Shown in pieces: positions 58,461 to 64,000 of a stretch of 64,000 bases of DNA. Numbering within the stretch: the first letter of the stretch is position 1; the number at the start of each line of letters is the position of its first letter. The notes below the pieces were generated by a model. The model searched no databases. It saw only the letters and a list, made by a program, of their open reading frames with translations, and was not told the DNA's origin. This DNA is from Lewinellaceae bacterium (GTDB lineage: Bacteria > Bacteroidota > Bacteroidia > Chitinophagales > Saprospiraceae), in the NCBI GenBank assembly GCA_020636375.1, contig JACJXZ010000025.1:29467-93466 (forward strand). The letters are read 5' to 3'. Both the position numbers and the translations under genes were made by a program.

Positions 58461-59678
58461 CTACTGCTTCGCCACCACCACCTTCTGCGCCGACTTCTGC
58501 CCCTGGCTGACAACGGTCAGGTAGTACACGCCGTCCCGCAGAGCCGTGGCGTCGACCGGCAGGCTGTAGTCGCCGGCTTCTTTCTGCTCCTCTTCTACTA
58601 CCCTGACGAGGTTGCCTTCCTTGTCGCGCAACTCGATGCGCACGTTGCCGGCTTTTAGCAGGGTATACTCCAGCGTCATGCGGTTGGCTGCCGGGTTGGG
58701 ATACACCCGGACGTTCGCCGTAACGGCTTCTTCGGCTTTTACCGGCGATTCGGCAGGAGCGTTGGGGTCGAGCAGCAGGAAATGGCCCATCTTCATGCCC
58801 TTGCCGTAAGGGTGGTGTATGCCCGGGTGGGGATGATGGCCGGGGTGGCGCATCTGCTTATCGCCCTTGCCTTTTTTTCCGCCTTTTTTCATTTCCCGGC
58901 CCTCTTCCGGTTCGGGGATGTATTTCTCATGGATGGCGCGCATGTCCTGGTGCCATTGTTCCCGTTCTTCTTTTACTTCTTCCATCAGGGCTTCAATGTC
59001 TTCGCTGTACTTCTCCACTAAAGCTTTCAGCGCTTCGTGCTCCTCCTTATTGCTTTCGCGCAGGGCTTTGAAATCCTCCCGGCTGTGTTCCGGATTCTGC
59101 CGGAGCTGTTTCTTCTCCTGGTGGTTGGCCTCGAACTGGGTGCGCAGTTCCGCGATCTTAGCCTTGTCTTCAGCACTGATCTTTTCTTCAAGCTTGCCGC
59201 GCTGCTGAAGCATCACCGGCTGAATATTTTTATCCCGGTAGGCCTTCATCTCCTGGTGCAGGCCTTCCCGGTCGACGTTCTCCATGCGCTCCTTGTGGCG
59301 GGCATAGCGCTCCGCTTTCATGGCCTCGATTTTGTCCAGTTGTTCTTGGGTGAGCACCTTGTCCAGCTCGCCTTTGTATTTGGTTGCCAGGGACTGGAAG
59401 GCCTGGTGATGATCTTCCCGGGATTCAAAATCCTGGTTTTTCAGCTCCTGGAGTTCTTGCTCAAAATCCGTTTTCAGTTCGCCGAGCTGGTTCATTTGTT
59501 CCTCCGTCAGCTGTAATTCCGCCTGCCTGTCCATCAGGTCGCCGATAGAAAACATCGGCCGGTGCTTCATGGGCGGCGTTTGGTGGCCGTGGTGGCCGGG
59601 CTGGGCCATCAGGGCAGTGCCTGCCAGTAAGAGGGTGCCCGTCAGGAGGGCGGAGAACAATTGCTTATGCATTTTCAT
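58461..59678 (-). CDS. T9SS-tagged Spy/CpxP-like, His-rich exported protein
   Basis: 405 residues. Signal peptide (to about 25), His/Pro segment PGHHGHQTPPMKHRP, then a long helical part (about 45-265) rich in Glu, Lys and Gln with LTxxQ-like repeats (LTEEQMNQLGELKTDFEQEL, LTQEQLDKIEAMK) as in Spy/CpxP chaperones. A Lys/Gly/His stretch (MRHPGHHPHPGIHHPYGKG) follows, then a type A T9SS sorting domain (about 330-405, VRVYPNPAANRMTLEY, IELRDKEGNLVRV, GVYYLTVVSQGQKSAQKVVV). Secreted and probably surface-bound; the His clusters suggest metal binding. It closes the ECF sigma operon 59787-61150, and a repeat element follows. Confidence 0.88.
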   Translation of the reverse strand: MKMHKQLFSALLTGTLLLAGTALMAQPGHHGHQTPPMKHRPMFSIGDLMDRQAELQLTEEQMNQLGELKTDFEQELQELKNQDFESREDHHQAFQSLATKYKGELDKVLTQEQLDKIEAMKAERYARHKERMENVDREGLHQEMKAYRDKNIQPVMLQQRGKLEEKISAEDKAKIAELRTQFEANHQEKKQLRQNPEHSREDFKALRESNKEEHEALKALVEKYSEDIEALMEEVKEEREQWHQDMRAIHEKYIPEPEEGREMKKGGKKGKGDKQMRHPGHHPHPGIHHPYGKGMKMGHFLLLDPNAPAESPVKAEEAVTANVRVYPNPAANRMTLEYTLLKAGNVRIELRDKEGNLVRVVEEEQKEAGDYSLPVDATALRDGVYYLTVVSQGQKSAQKVVVAKQ

Positions 59679-59786
59679 GGTATATTCGATTTTAATTTTT
59701 AATAATTGGGTTCATGCTTACAAATACTAAAGGCGGTTTGCCTTTGCTTGGATAATTTCCCGGGACGGAGGTTTAATCGGAGTTCT

Positions 59787-60206
59787 TTATTTCTCATTCC
59801 TTAGACCATCGGGTTGGTGTTTTTTTTCCCGGGGGTGCCTCCTTTTTTTCATGTGATCCCGGAACCGGCGGGAAAAATCGTCCAGCTTTTCGATCTGCTC
59901 TTCGGTCAGTAATGGCTTGATCTCCTGATGCATGGAGTCGACCAGGGCCTTGCGCCGGGCCCTCGACTCGATGTGGTTCTCGGAGATCAGGCCGGCGTAG
60001 CGGTGAACGATGGGATGCAGTTGCCGTTGTTGCGCTGCATCGGCGTCAATGATGTGATACAGGTGCTCTTCGAAACCGGGCGGGAAACGCATCTCGGCCA
60101 CCCGGTGGATCTGGCGGACCGCTACGTAGCGATGGGTGAAAAACCCGGCTACGAACCCGATCCCTGCCAGCGACAGCACCGCTGCAATTATTTTCAAGTT
60201 TCTCAT
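59787..60206 (-). CDS. Spy/CnrX-like periplasmic sensor protein
   Basis: 139 residues. N-terminal membrane helix (MRNLKIIAAVLSLAGIGFVAGF, anchor or signal), then a helical hairpin: RVAEMRFPPGFEEHLYHIIDAD, QQRQLHPIVHRYAGLISENH, MHQEIKPLLTEEQIEKLDDFSRRFRD, ending in a basic tail. The helical hairpin with LT/Q-like features resembles CpxP/Spy and CnrX, the periplasmic metal sensors of CnrYXH-type ECF systems. In those systems the sensor binds the anti-sigma and releases it on metal binding. It lies between the anti-sigma gene (60217) and the T9SS-tagged His-rich protein on the same strand with short gaps. Confidence 0.8.
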   Translation of the reverse strand: MRNLKIIAAVLSLAGIGFVAGFFTHRYVAVRQIHRVAEMRFPPGFEEHLYHIIDADAAQQRQLHPIVHRYAGLISENHIESRARRKALVDSMHQEIKPLLTEEQIEKLDDFSRRFRDHMKKRRHPREKKHQPDGLRNEK

Positions 60207-60216
60207 GGCTCAATGG

Positions 60217-60606
60217 TTAGTACTCCAAATAAGTGTAAGCATCCTCCGGCGTCAGGTCATTCACTCCGATAATCGCTTCTGTGGAAAGGCTCCCTTCCGT
60301 CAGATAGATGCCGATCAGGGTAAGCAGCAGGACGATGAGGCAGGCGGCGGCAGCACGGGGCAGCATGGAAAGCAGCGTAGCCTCCACCGGCGAAGCGCTA
60401 AGCTTGCCCAGCACTCCATCGGCAAAACCGGCCGCCGGCGCTGCCTGAAGGCCGCCCAGCATCTGCCGGAGCGCTTCCAGCTGCGCTTTCTCCCGGCGCA
60501 GCGCTTCGGAGCCGGCCAGAGCAGCCTCAAGCCGGGCCCTTTCTTCACCGGACAGCTCCTGGTCGAACGACCGGAGCAACAGTTCGTTTATGGTTTCCTT
60601 TTTCAT
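60217..60606 (-). CDS. membrane anti-sigma factor
   Basis: 129 residues. The cytosolic N-terminus NELLLRSFDQELSGEERARL followed by helices is the anti-sigma domain pattern, without the Cys/His of zinc anti-sigma factors. One membrane helix (about 85-103, ACLIVLLLTLIGIYL) and a short periplasmic tail (GVNDLTPEDAYTYLEY). It should hold the ECF factor encoded just upstream (60611-61150) inactive at the membrane. Gaps of 4 and 10 bp to neighbours show an operon. Spy/CnrX-like gene follows. Confidence 0.88.
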   Translation of the reverse strand: MKKETINELLLRSFDQELSGEERARLEAALAGSEALRREKAQLEALRQMLGGLQAAPAAGFADGVLGKLSASPVEATLLSMLPRAAAACLIVLLLTLIGIYLTEGSLSTEAIIGVNDLTPEDAYTYLEY

Positions 60607-60610
60607 ATCT

Positions 60611-61150
60611 CTACAACCATTTTTCGAGGATTTCGCGCAGCTTCTGCTGCCCGCGGGCCAGGCGGGAAGCCACCGTACCCGAAGGCAAGCCCAGGATTTC
60701 TGCTGTTTCTTTCACAGAATACCCGTCGATAAGCCGAAGCACTACCACCGACCGGAAAGCAGGGTCGAGCCGCTGCAAAGCTTTGCGCAACAGATCCTGC
60801 ATGTCCTTCCGCCCGGGGTTCATGCTGTCGTCTTCTATCGCCTGGCTGTCCTCTTTTCGCAAAACGGATAACCACCGGTTCCTGCGCTGCCGCCGCTTGA
60901 GCTCGTTGACCGACAGGTTGATAGCGATCCGGCAGAGGTAGGTGCCCACCTGCGCTTCTTCCCTATAGTCCTCAAGGGCTCTGAAAAAGCGGATGAAGAC
61001 TTCCTGCGCCACATCGTCGGCCTCTGCCGTGTCGCCCAGCATCCCCTTCACGGTAGAACGGACCAGGCCCTCGTTCTCCTCCACCAACTGGCGGAAAGCA
61101 GCCTGTTCGCCCTGACGGGCCCGTTCTACCACATCTGGTTTTCTATGCAT
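60611..61150 (-). CDS. ECF sigma factor of a Spy/CnrX-like module
   Basis: 179 residues from the ATG at 61148-61150 (MHRKPDVVERARQGEQ); a TTG five codons upstream is the less likely start. Region 2: QGEQAAFRQLVEENEGLVRS, DVAQEVFIRFFRALEDYREE and GTYLCRIAINLSVNELKRRQRR. Region 4: LDPAFRSVVVLRLIDGYSVKETAEILGLPSGTVASRLARGQQKLRE. A typical sigma-E-like factor, regulated by the anti-sigma at 60217. First gene of the four-gene operon 58461-61150. The intergenic space to the Gfo/Idh gene (divergent) is 119 bp. Confidence 0.95.
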   Translation of the reverse strand: MHRKPDVVERARQGEQAAFRQLVEENEGLVRSTVKGMLGDTAEADDVAQEVFIRFFRALEDYREEAQVGTYLCRIAINLSVNELKRRQRRNRWLSVLRKEDSQAIEDDSMNPGRKDMQDLLRKALQRLDPAFRSVVVLRLIDGYSVKETAEILGLPSGTVASRLARGQQKLREILEKWL

Positions 61151-61269
61151 GAACCTGGCTTCCAATGGCGGTTTTGCTGGTTAGACAATGAAAATGATGT
61201 TTTTTTTCCCGATAAGTGCCTTTTTTTGTTTTTTTAAGCTTACTCTTTGCAAAGAAAACTCTTACAGAT

Positions 61270-62484
61270 ATGCCGTCAAGCCGAAGAAATTTCCTGAAAC
61301 GCGGAGGAGCTGTTGTTGCCGGCACAGCTTTGGGGCTTCAGGCCTGGAGCCAGAAGGCGCCGGCCTCGGACGTGGTGAACCTCGGCGTCATCGGTACAGG
61401 CGACCGCGGCCTTGGCCTCATTAAAGAACTGCAGGCTTTATCCCGGTTCAAAGTCGTTGCCTGTTCAGATATCCTGCCCTTCCGGCTGGAGCAAGCCCTC
61501 CATGCAGCCGGAAAAAAATGCCGGGGATACAGCAATTACCGCCGCTTGCTGGAAGACAAAAGAGTTGAGGCGGTGATCATCGCCACGCCTCTGTCCCTGC
61601 ACTTCGAAATGGCTGCAGCGGCGCTTGATGCCGGCAAGCACGTCTATTGTGAGAAAACCATGGTTTTCCGGGAAGAAGAAGTCTTTCTGCTCATTGAAAA
61701 AGTGAAAAGCTCGAACCTCACCTTCCAGGTCGGCCATCAGTACCGCAGCACGCCCCTGTACTATCGGGTGGCGGACATGATCCGGGAAGGCTACATCGGC
61801 GAGGTCATCAATGTATACGTGCAATGGAACCGCAATGGCGACTGGCGCCGGCCAGTGCCCGAACCCCAATACGAGCGCATCATCAACTGGCGGATGTACC
61901 GGGAATATTCCGGCGGCCTGACCGCAGAGCTGCATTCCCACCAGATCGACTTCATCAACTTTGTCTTCAACAGTTATCCAAAAAGGGTGATCGGCATGGG
62001 TGGGATAGACTACTGGAAAGACGGCCGGGAAACCTTCGATAACGTCAACACCATCTTCGAGTACCCCTCCGGCATGAAAGTGAACTGCATCGCGCTGACT
62101 TCCAACTCAAGAGAAGGTTATATCATGAAGTTCAAGGGCAGCAAAGGCACTATCGAGCTGGACATTGAAAAAGGCTGGATATACAGCGAAAAGGTGACCG
62201 ACAGGGAATTGGGCGAGGTTGACGGCGTCAGCGGCGCCACCGTCCGGTTGCTCAAAGAAGGCCAGGGCGTACCCATTGCCGTACCAGGCGAAAAAGAAGG
62301 CATGAACAATACCGGCTACGCGCTGGAAGCCTTCCATCAGAGCCTGCTGGATAATACCCTACCCTACTCCAATGTATACAATGGAGGGGCTACGGCCCTC
62401 TGCGTCCGCATGGCCATCGACGCTATGCTGGATGAAGAAGCCAAAACCTGGAAACCGGAGTACAATATTGTTAACAACCAATAA
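61270..62484 (+). CDS. Gfo/Idh/MocA-family oxidoreductase with Tat signal
   Basis: 404 residues from the ATG at 61270, which starts the Tat signal (SRRNFLKRGGAVVAGTALG). NAD(P)-binding Rossmann part: VVNLGVIGTGDRGLGLIKEL, VVACSDILPFRLEQAL, EAVIIATPLSLHFEMAAAALDAGKHVYCEKTM with the catalytic Lys of the EK motif, then the second domain with VGHQYRSTPLYYRVADMI, NWRMYREYSGGLTAELHSHQIDFINF (His near the active site). Such exported enzymes oxidise or epimerise sugars at C3. It precedes the DUF1080 gene by 12 bp, an arrangement typical of 3-keto-sugar pathways. Confidence 0.93.
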   Translation: MPSSRRNFLKRGGAVVAGTALGLQAWSQKAPASDVVNLGVIGTGDRGLGLIKELQALSRFKVVACSDILPFRLEQALHAAGKKCRGYSNYRRLLEDKRVEAVIIATPLSLHFEMAAAALDAGKHVYCEKTMVFREEEVFLLIEKVKSSNLTFQVGHQYRSTPLYYRVADMIREGYIGEVINVYVQWNRNGDWRRPVPEPQYERIINWRMYREYSGGLTAELHSHQIDFINFVFNSYPKRVIGMGGIDYWKDGRETFDNVNTIFEYPSGMKVNCIALTSNSREGYIMKFKGSKGTIELDIEKGWIYSEKVTDRELGEVDGVSGATVRLLKEGQGVPIAVPGEKEGMNNTGYALEAFHQSLLDNTLPYSNVYNGGATALCVRMAIDAMLDEEAKTWKPEYNIVNNQ

Positions 62485-62496
62485 TCGGACATTGAC

Positions 62497-63858
62497 GTGA
62501 AACGCATCATTCCTGTTGTCATTTACTGCCTGCTCCTGGCCTGCACGGCAGCCATAGCGCAGCCCCAAAATGGCTGGATGCCCCTCTTCAATGGAAAGAA
62601 CCTGGATGGCTGGAAAAAACTGAACGGCAATGCCGAATACCGGGTGGAGGGCGATGAAATCGTCGGCATCACCCAGCCCAACACGCCTAATACTTTTCTG
62701 GCCACAGAGCAGGAATATTCGGACTTCGCCCTGCGCTTTGAATTCAAAGTCGACCCCTCCATCAATTCGGGCGTCCAGATCCGGAGCAACAGCTTTCCGG
62801 ATTACCAGGACGGCAGGGTGCATGGCTATCAGGTGGAGATCGACCCCTCCGAACGGGCCTACACCGGCGGGATATACGACGAGGCGCGGCGCGGCTGGCT
62901 GTACCCCCTGTCGGTTAACGAAGAGGCAAGGAAGGCGCTTCGCCAGAACGAATGGAACCAGGTTTACGTCGAATGCATAGGAAATACCATCAAAACCTGG
63001 GTGAACGACGTGCCCGCCGCTTATATGGCGGACGATAAAACCGCCCGCGGGTTCATCGCCCTCCAGGTCCATTCCATAGACGACGAAACACTGGCCGGCA
63101 AAGAAGTCCGCTGGCGCAATATCCTGATCCGGACGGAAGGGCTGAAAACCAGAAAAGACGACTTCCCGTTTGTCGTCAACCTGCTGCCCAACCAGCTCGC
63201 CCCCCGGGAAAAAAAACTGGGCTGGAAACTGGCCTGGGATGGGAAAACCACCAATGGCTGGCGAGGCGCCCACCGGAAGGATTTTCCGGAAAACGGCTGG
63301 ACCATAGAAAACGGCCAGCTGACTGTCCTGGAATCCGGAGGGGGAGAGAGCCGTAATGGCGGCGACATCGTAACGAAAAAAGAGTACGGCGCCTTCGAGT
63401 TCCAGTTGGAGTTTTTGCTCACTGAGGGCGCCAACAGCGGCATCAAATACTTCGTCACCGAAGGCTACGGCCCCCGCCAGGGCTCTGCTATCGGCCTGGA
63501 ATTCCAGATCCTCGACGACGAAAGGCACCCCGACGCCAAGATGGGCCGGGACGGGAACCGGACCCTCGCCTCCCTCTACGACCTCATTGCCGCCAATAAA
63601 AATCAACGGTTTGTCAAACCTCCCGGCGAATGGAACCACGCCCGGATAGCCGTCTATCCGGACAACCGGGTGGAACACTGGCTCAACCACCAGAAAGTGG
63701 TGGAATACGTAAAAGGGTCCCCTGAATTCCTGGACCTGGTGGCCATCAGCAAATACAAGGATTTCGAAAATTTCGGCCTCTGGGAAAAAGGGCATATCCT
63801 CCTGCAGGACCACGGCAACCGCGTCGCCTTCCGGAGCATAAAGGTCAGAAAATTGTGA
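62497..63858 (+). CDS. exported protein with two DUF1080 (3-keto-disaccharide hydrolase) domains
   Basis: 453 residues, start GTG at 62497 (MKRIIPVVIYCLLLACTAAIA, signal peptide). Two DUF1080 modules: about 22-215 (GWMPLFNGKNLDGWKKLNG, EYSDFALRFEFKVDPSINSG, DGRVHGYQVEID, IKTWVNDVPAAYM) and about 240-453 (KKLGWKLAWDGKTTNGWRGA, GAFEFQLEFLLTEGANSGIK, RVEHWLNHQKVVEY). DUF1080 proteins include beta-eliminating or hydrolysing enzymes acting on 3-keto-glycosides, and are jelly-roll glucanase-like. With the preceding Gfo/Idh gene it forms a small operon for processing 3-oxidised sugars in the periplasm. Followed by repeats to the end of the window. Confidence 0.92.
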   Translation: MKRIIPVVIYCLLLACTAAIAQPQNGWMPLFNGKNLDGWKKLNGNAEYRVEGDEIVGITQPNTPNTFLATEQEYSDFALRFEFKVDPSINSGVQIRSNSFPDYQDGRVHGYQVEIDPSERAYTGGIYDEARRGWLYPLSVNEEARKALRQNEWNQVYVECIGNTIKTWVNDVPAAYMADDKTARGFIALQVHSIDDETLAGKEVRWRNILIRTEGLKTRKDDFPFVVNLLPNQLAPREKKLGWKLAWDGKTTNGWRGAHRKDFPENGWTIENGQLTVLESGGGESRNGGDIVTKKEYGAFEFQLEFLLTEGANSGIKYFVTEGYGPRQGSAIGLEFQILDDERHPDAKMGRDGNRTLASLYDLIAANKNQRFVKPPGEWNHARIAVYPDNRVEHWLNHQKVVEYVKGSPEFLDLVAISKYKDFENFGLWEKGHILLQDHGNRVAFRSIKVRKL

Positions 63859-63930
63859 CAGGATGAACAGGATGGGATTTGGGGAACCAAATGCTTGAGG
63901 TAGACAGGATGAACAGGATGAACAGGATTT
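63859..63930. repeat. GACAGGATGAACAGGAT repeats
   Basis: Two clusters of ACAGGATGA/ACAGGATG units directly after the DUF1080 stop codon, related to those at 37348-37471 and 43461-43840. Confidence 0.7.
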
Positions 63931-63956
63931 GGGGGTCCCAACCACCCAGACCCCAT

Positions 63957-64000
63957 GCGAACAGCGAATAGCGAACAGCGAATAGCGAACAGCGAATAGC
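63957..64000. repeat. heptamer tandem array (GCGAACA/GCGAATA) at the window end
   Basis: Six alternating heptamers GCGAACA and GCGAATA run to the last base, so the array continues outside. Same unit as at 317-334. Confidence 0.8.

Noticed and set aside
62359..63945. Long open frame antisense to the DUF1080 gene
   Set aside because: Two DUF1080 domains are evident on the plus strand; the complement has none.
1..64000. Search for tRNA, rRNA, prophage and integrase genes
   Set aside because: No cloverleaf with a GGTTCGAATCC-type arm, rRNA signature, phage structural gene or integrase was seen by eye; a dedicated scan was not possible.

Overview
The window reads as chromosomal DNA of a gliding, Gram-negative member of the Bacteroidota, most likely the class Saprospiria. 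The evidence is the gene order mutY - ssb - gldE - gldD, type IX secretion (T9SS) C-terminal sorting domains of both kinds (8139-10856, 29870-31612, 58461-59678), a TonB-dependent receptor with a carboxypeptidase-like N-terminal domain, many lipoproteins, and promoters of the Bacteroidota type (TTG, about 20 bp, TAnnTTTG) upstream of recA, an ECF sigma gene and an E2 gene. Assignment below phylum is inference. No rRNA or tRNA gene, prophage or CRISPR array was seen.

Layout. 1-2.2 kb: a two-component system (regulator cut by the left edge) diverging from a Cys-rich exported protein. 2.3-7.3 kb: lipoprotein, MATE exporter, an AT-rich two-gene island whose first product has an EAD11-like N-terminus, the 3' remnant of a molybdopterin oxidoreductase, and a YbaK deacylase. 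7.4-8.1 kb: a gene-free nest of palindromic repeats. 8.1-14.3 kb: T9SS beta-propeller protein, a TrpF-like protein without its catalytic residues, an alkyltransferase-like protein, DUF2147 and recA, followed by a second repeat nest. 14.9-25.2 kb: gldD, gldE, ssb, mutY, an ECF sigma factor, an LptF/G permease, tgt, rodA, a SPOR protein and a DeoC-like protein. 25.4-34.3 kb: secA, surface proteins, DinB-like protein, M48 protease. 34.5-43.4 kb: His-rich protein with TonB receptor, serpin, M23 peptidase, aat-clpS (N-degron pathway), peroxiredoxin, EamA exporter. 43.4-53.1 kb: 50-bp tandem repeats, ftsH, rsfS, birA, cinA, an E2 acyltransferase, a PD40/OmpA/SPOR envelope protein and a lipid methyltransferase. 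53.3-64 kb: membrane-bound winged-helix regulator, a frameshifted YifB-type ATPase, an ECF sigma/anti-sigma/Spy-like cluster, and a Gfo/Idh/MocA plus double DUF1080 pair for 3-keto-sugar chemistry.

Most genes are housekeeping or envelope functions. The striking feature is the intergenic DNA: at least five long (about 160-200 bp) imperfect palindromes share a central TAGC-N(2-4)-GCTA hairpin but have different outer arms. There are also a TATAC-ended palindrome family, a TGTTCAGAA-ended family, a nested MITE-like insertion with a 6-bp target duplication, 50-bp hairpin-bearing tandem repeats and heptamer repeats. No transposase lies in the window. The best candidates for something undescribed are this palindrome family and the EAD11-like gene pair at 4673-6095.
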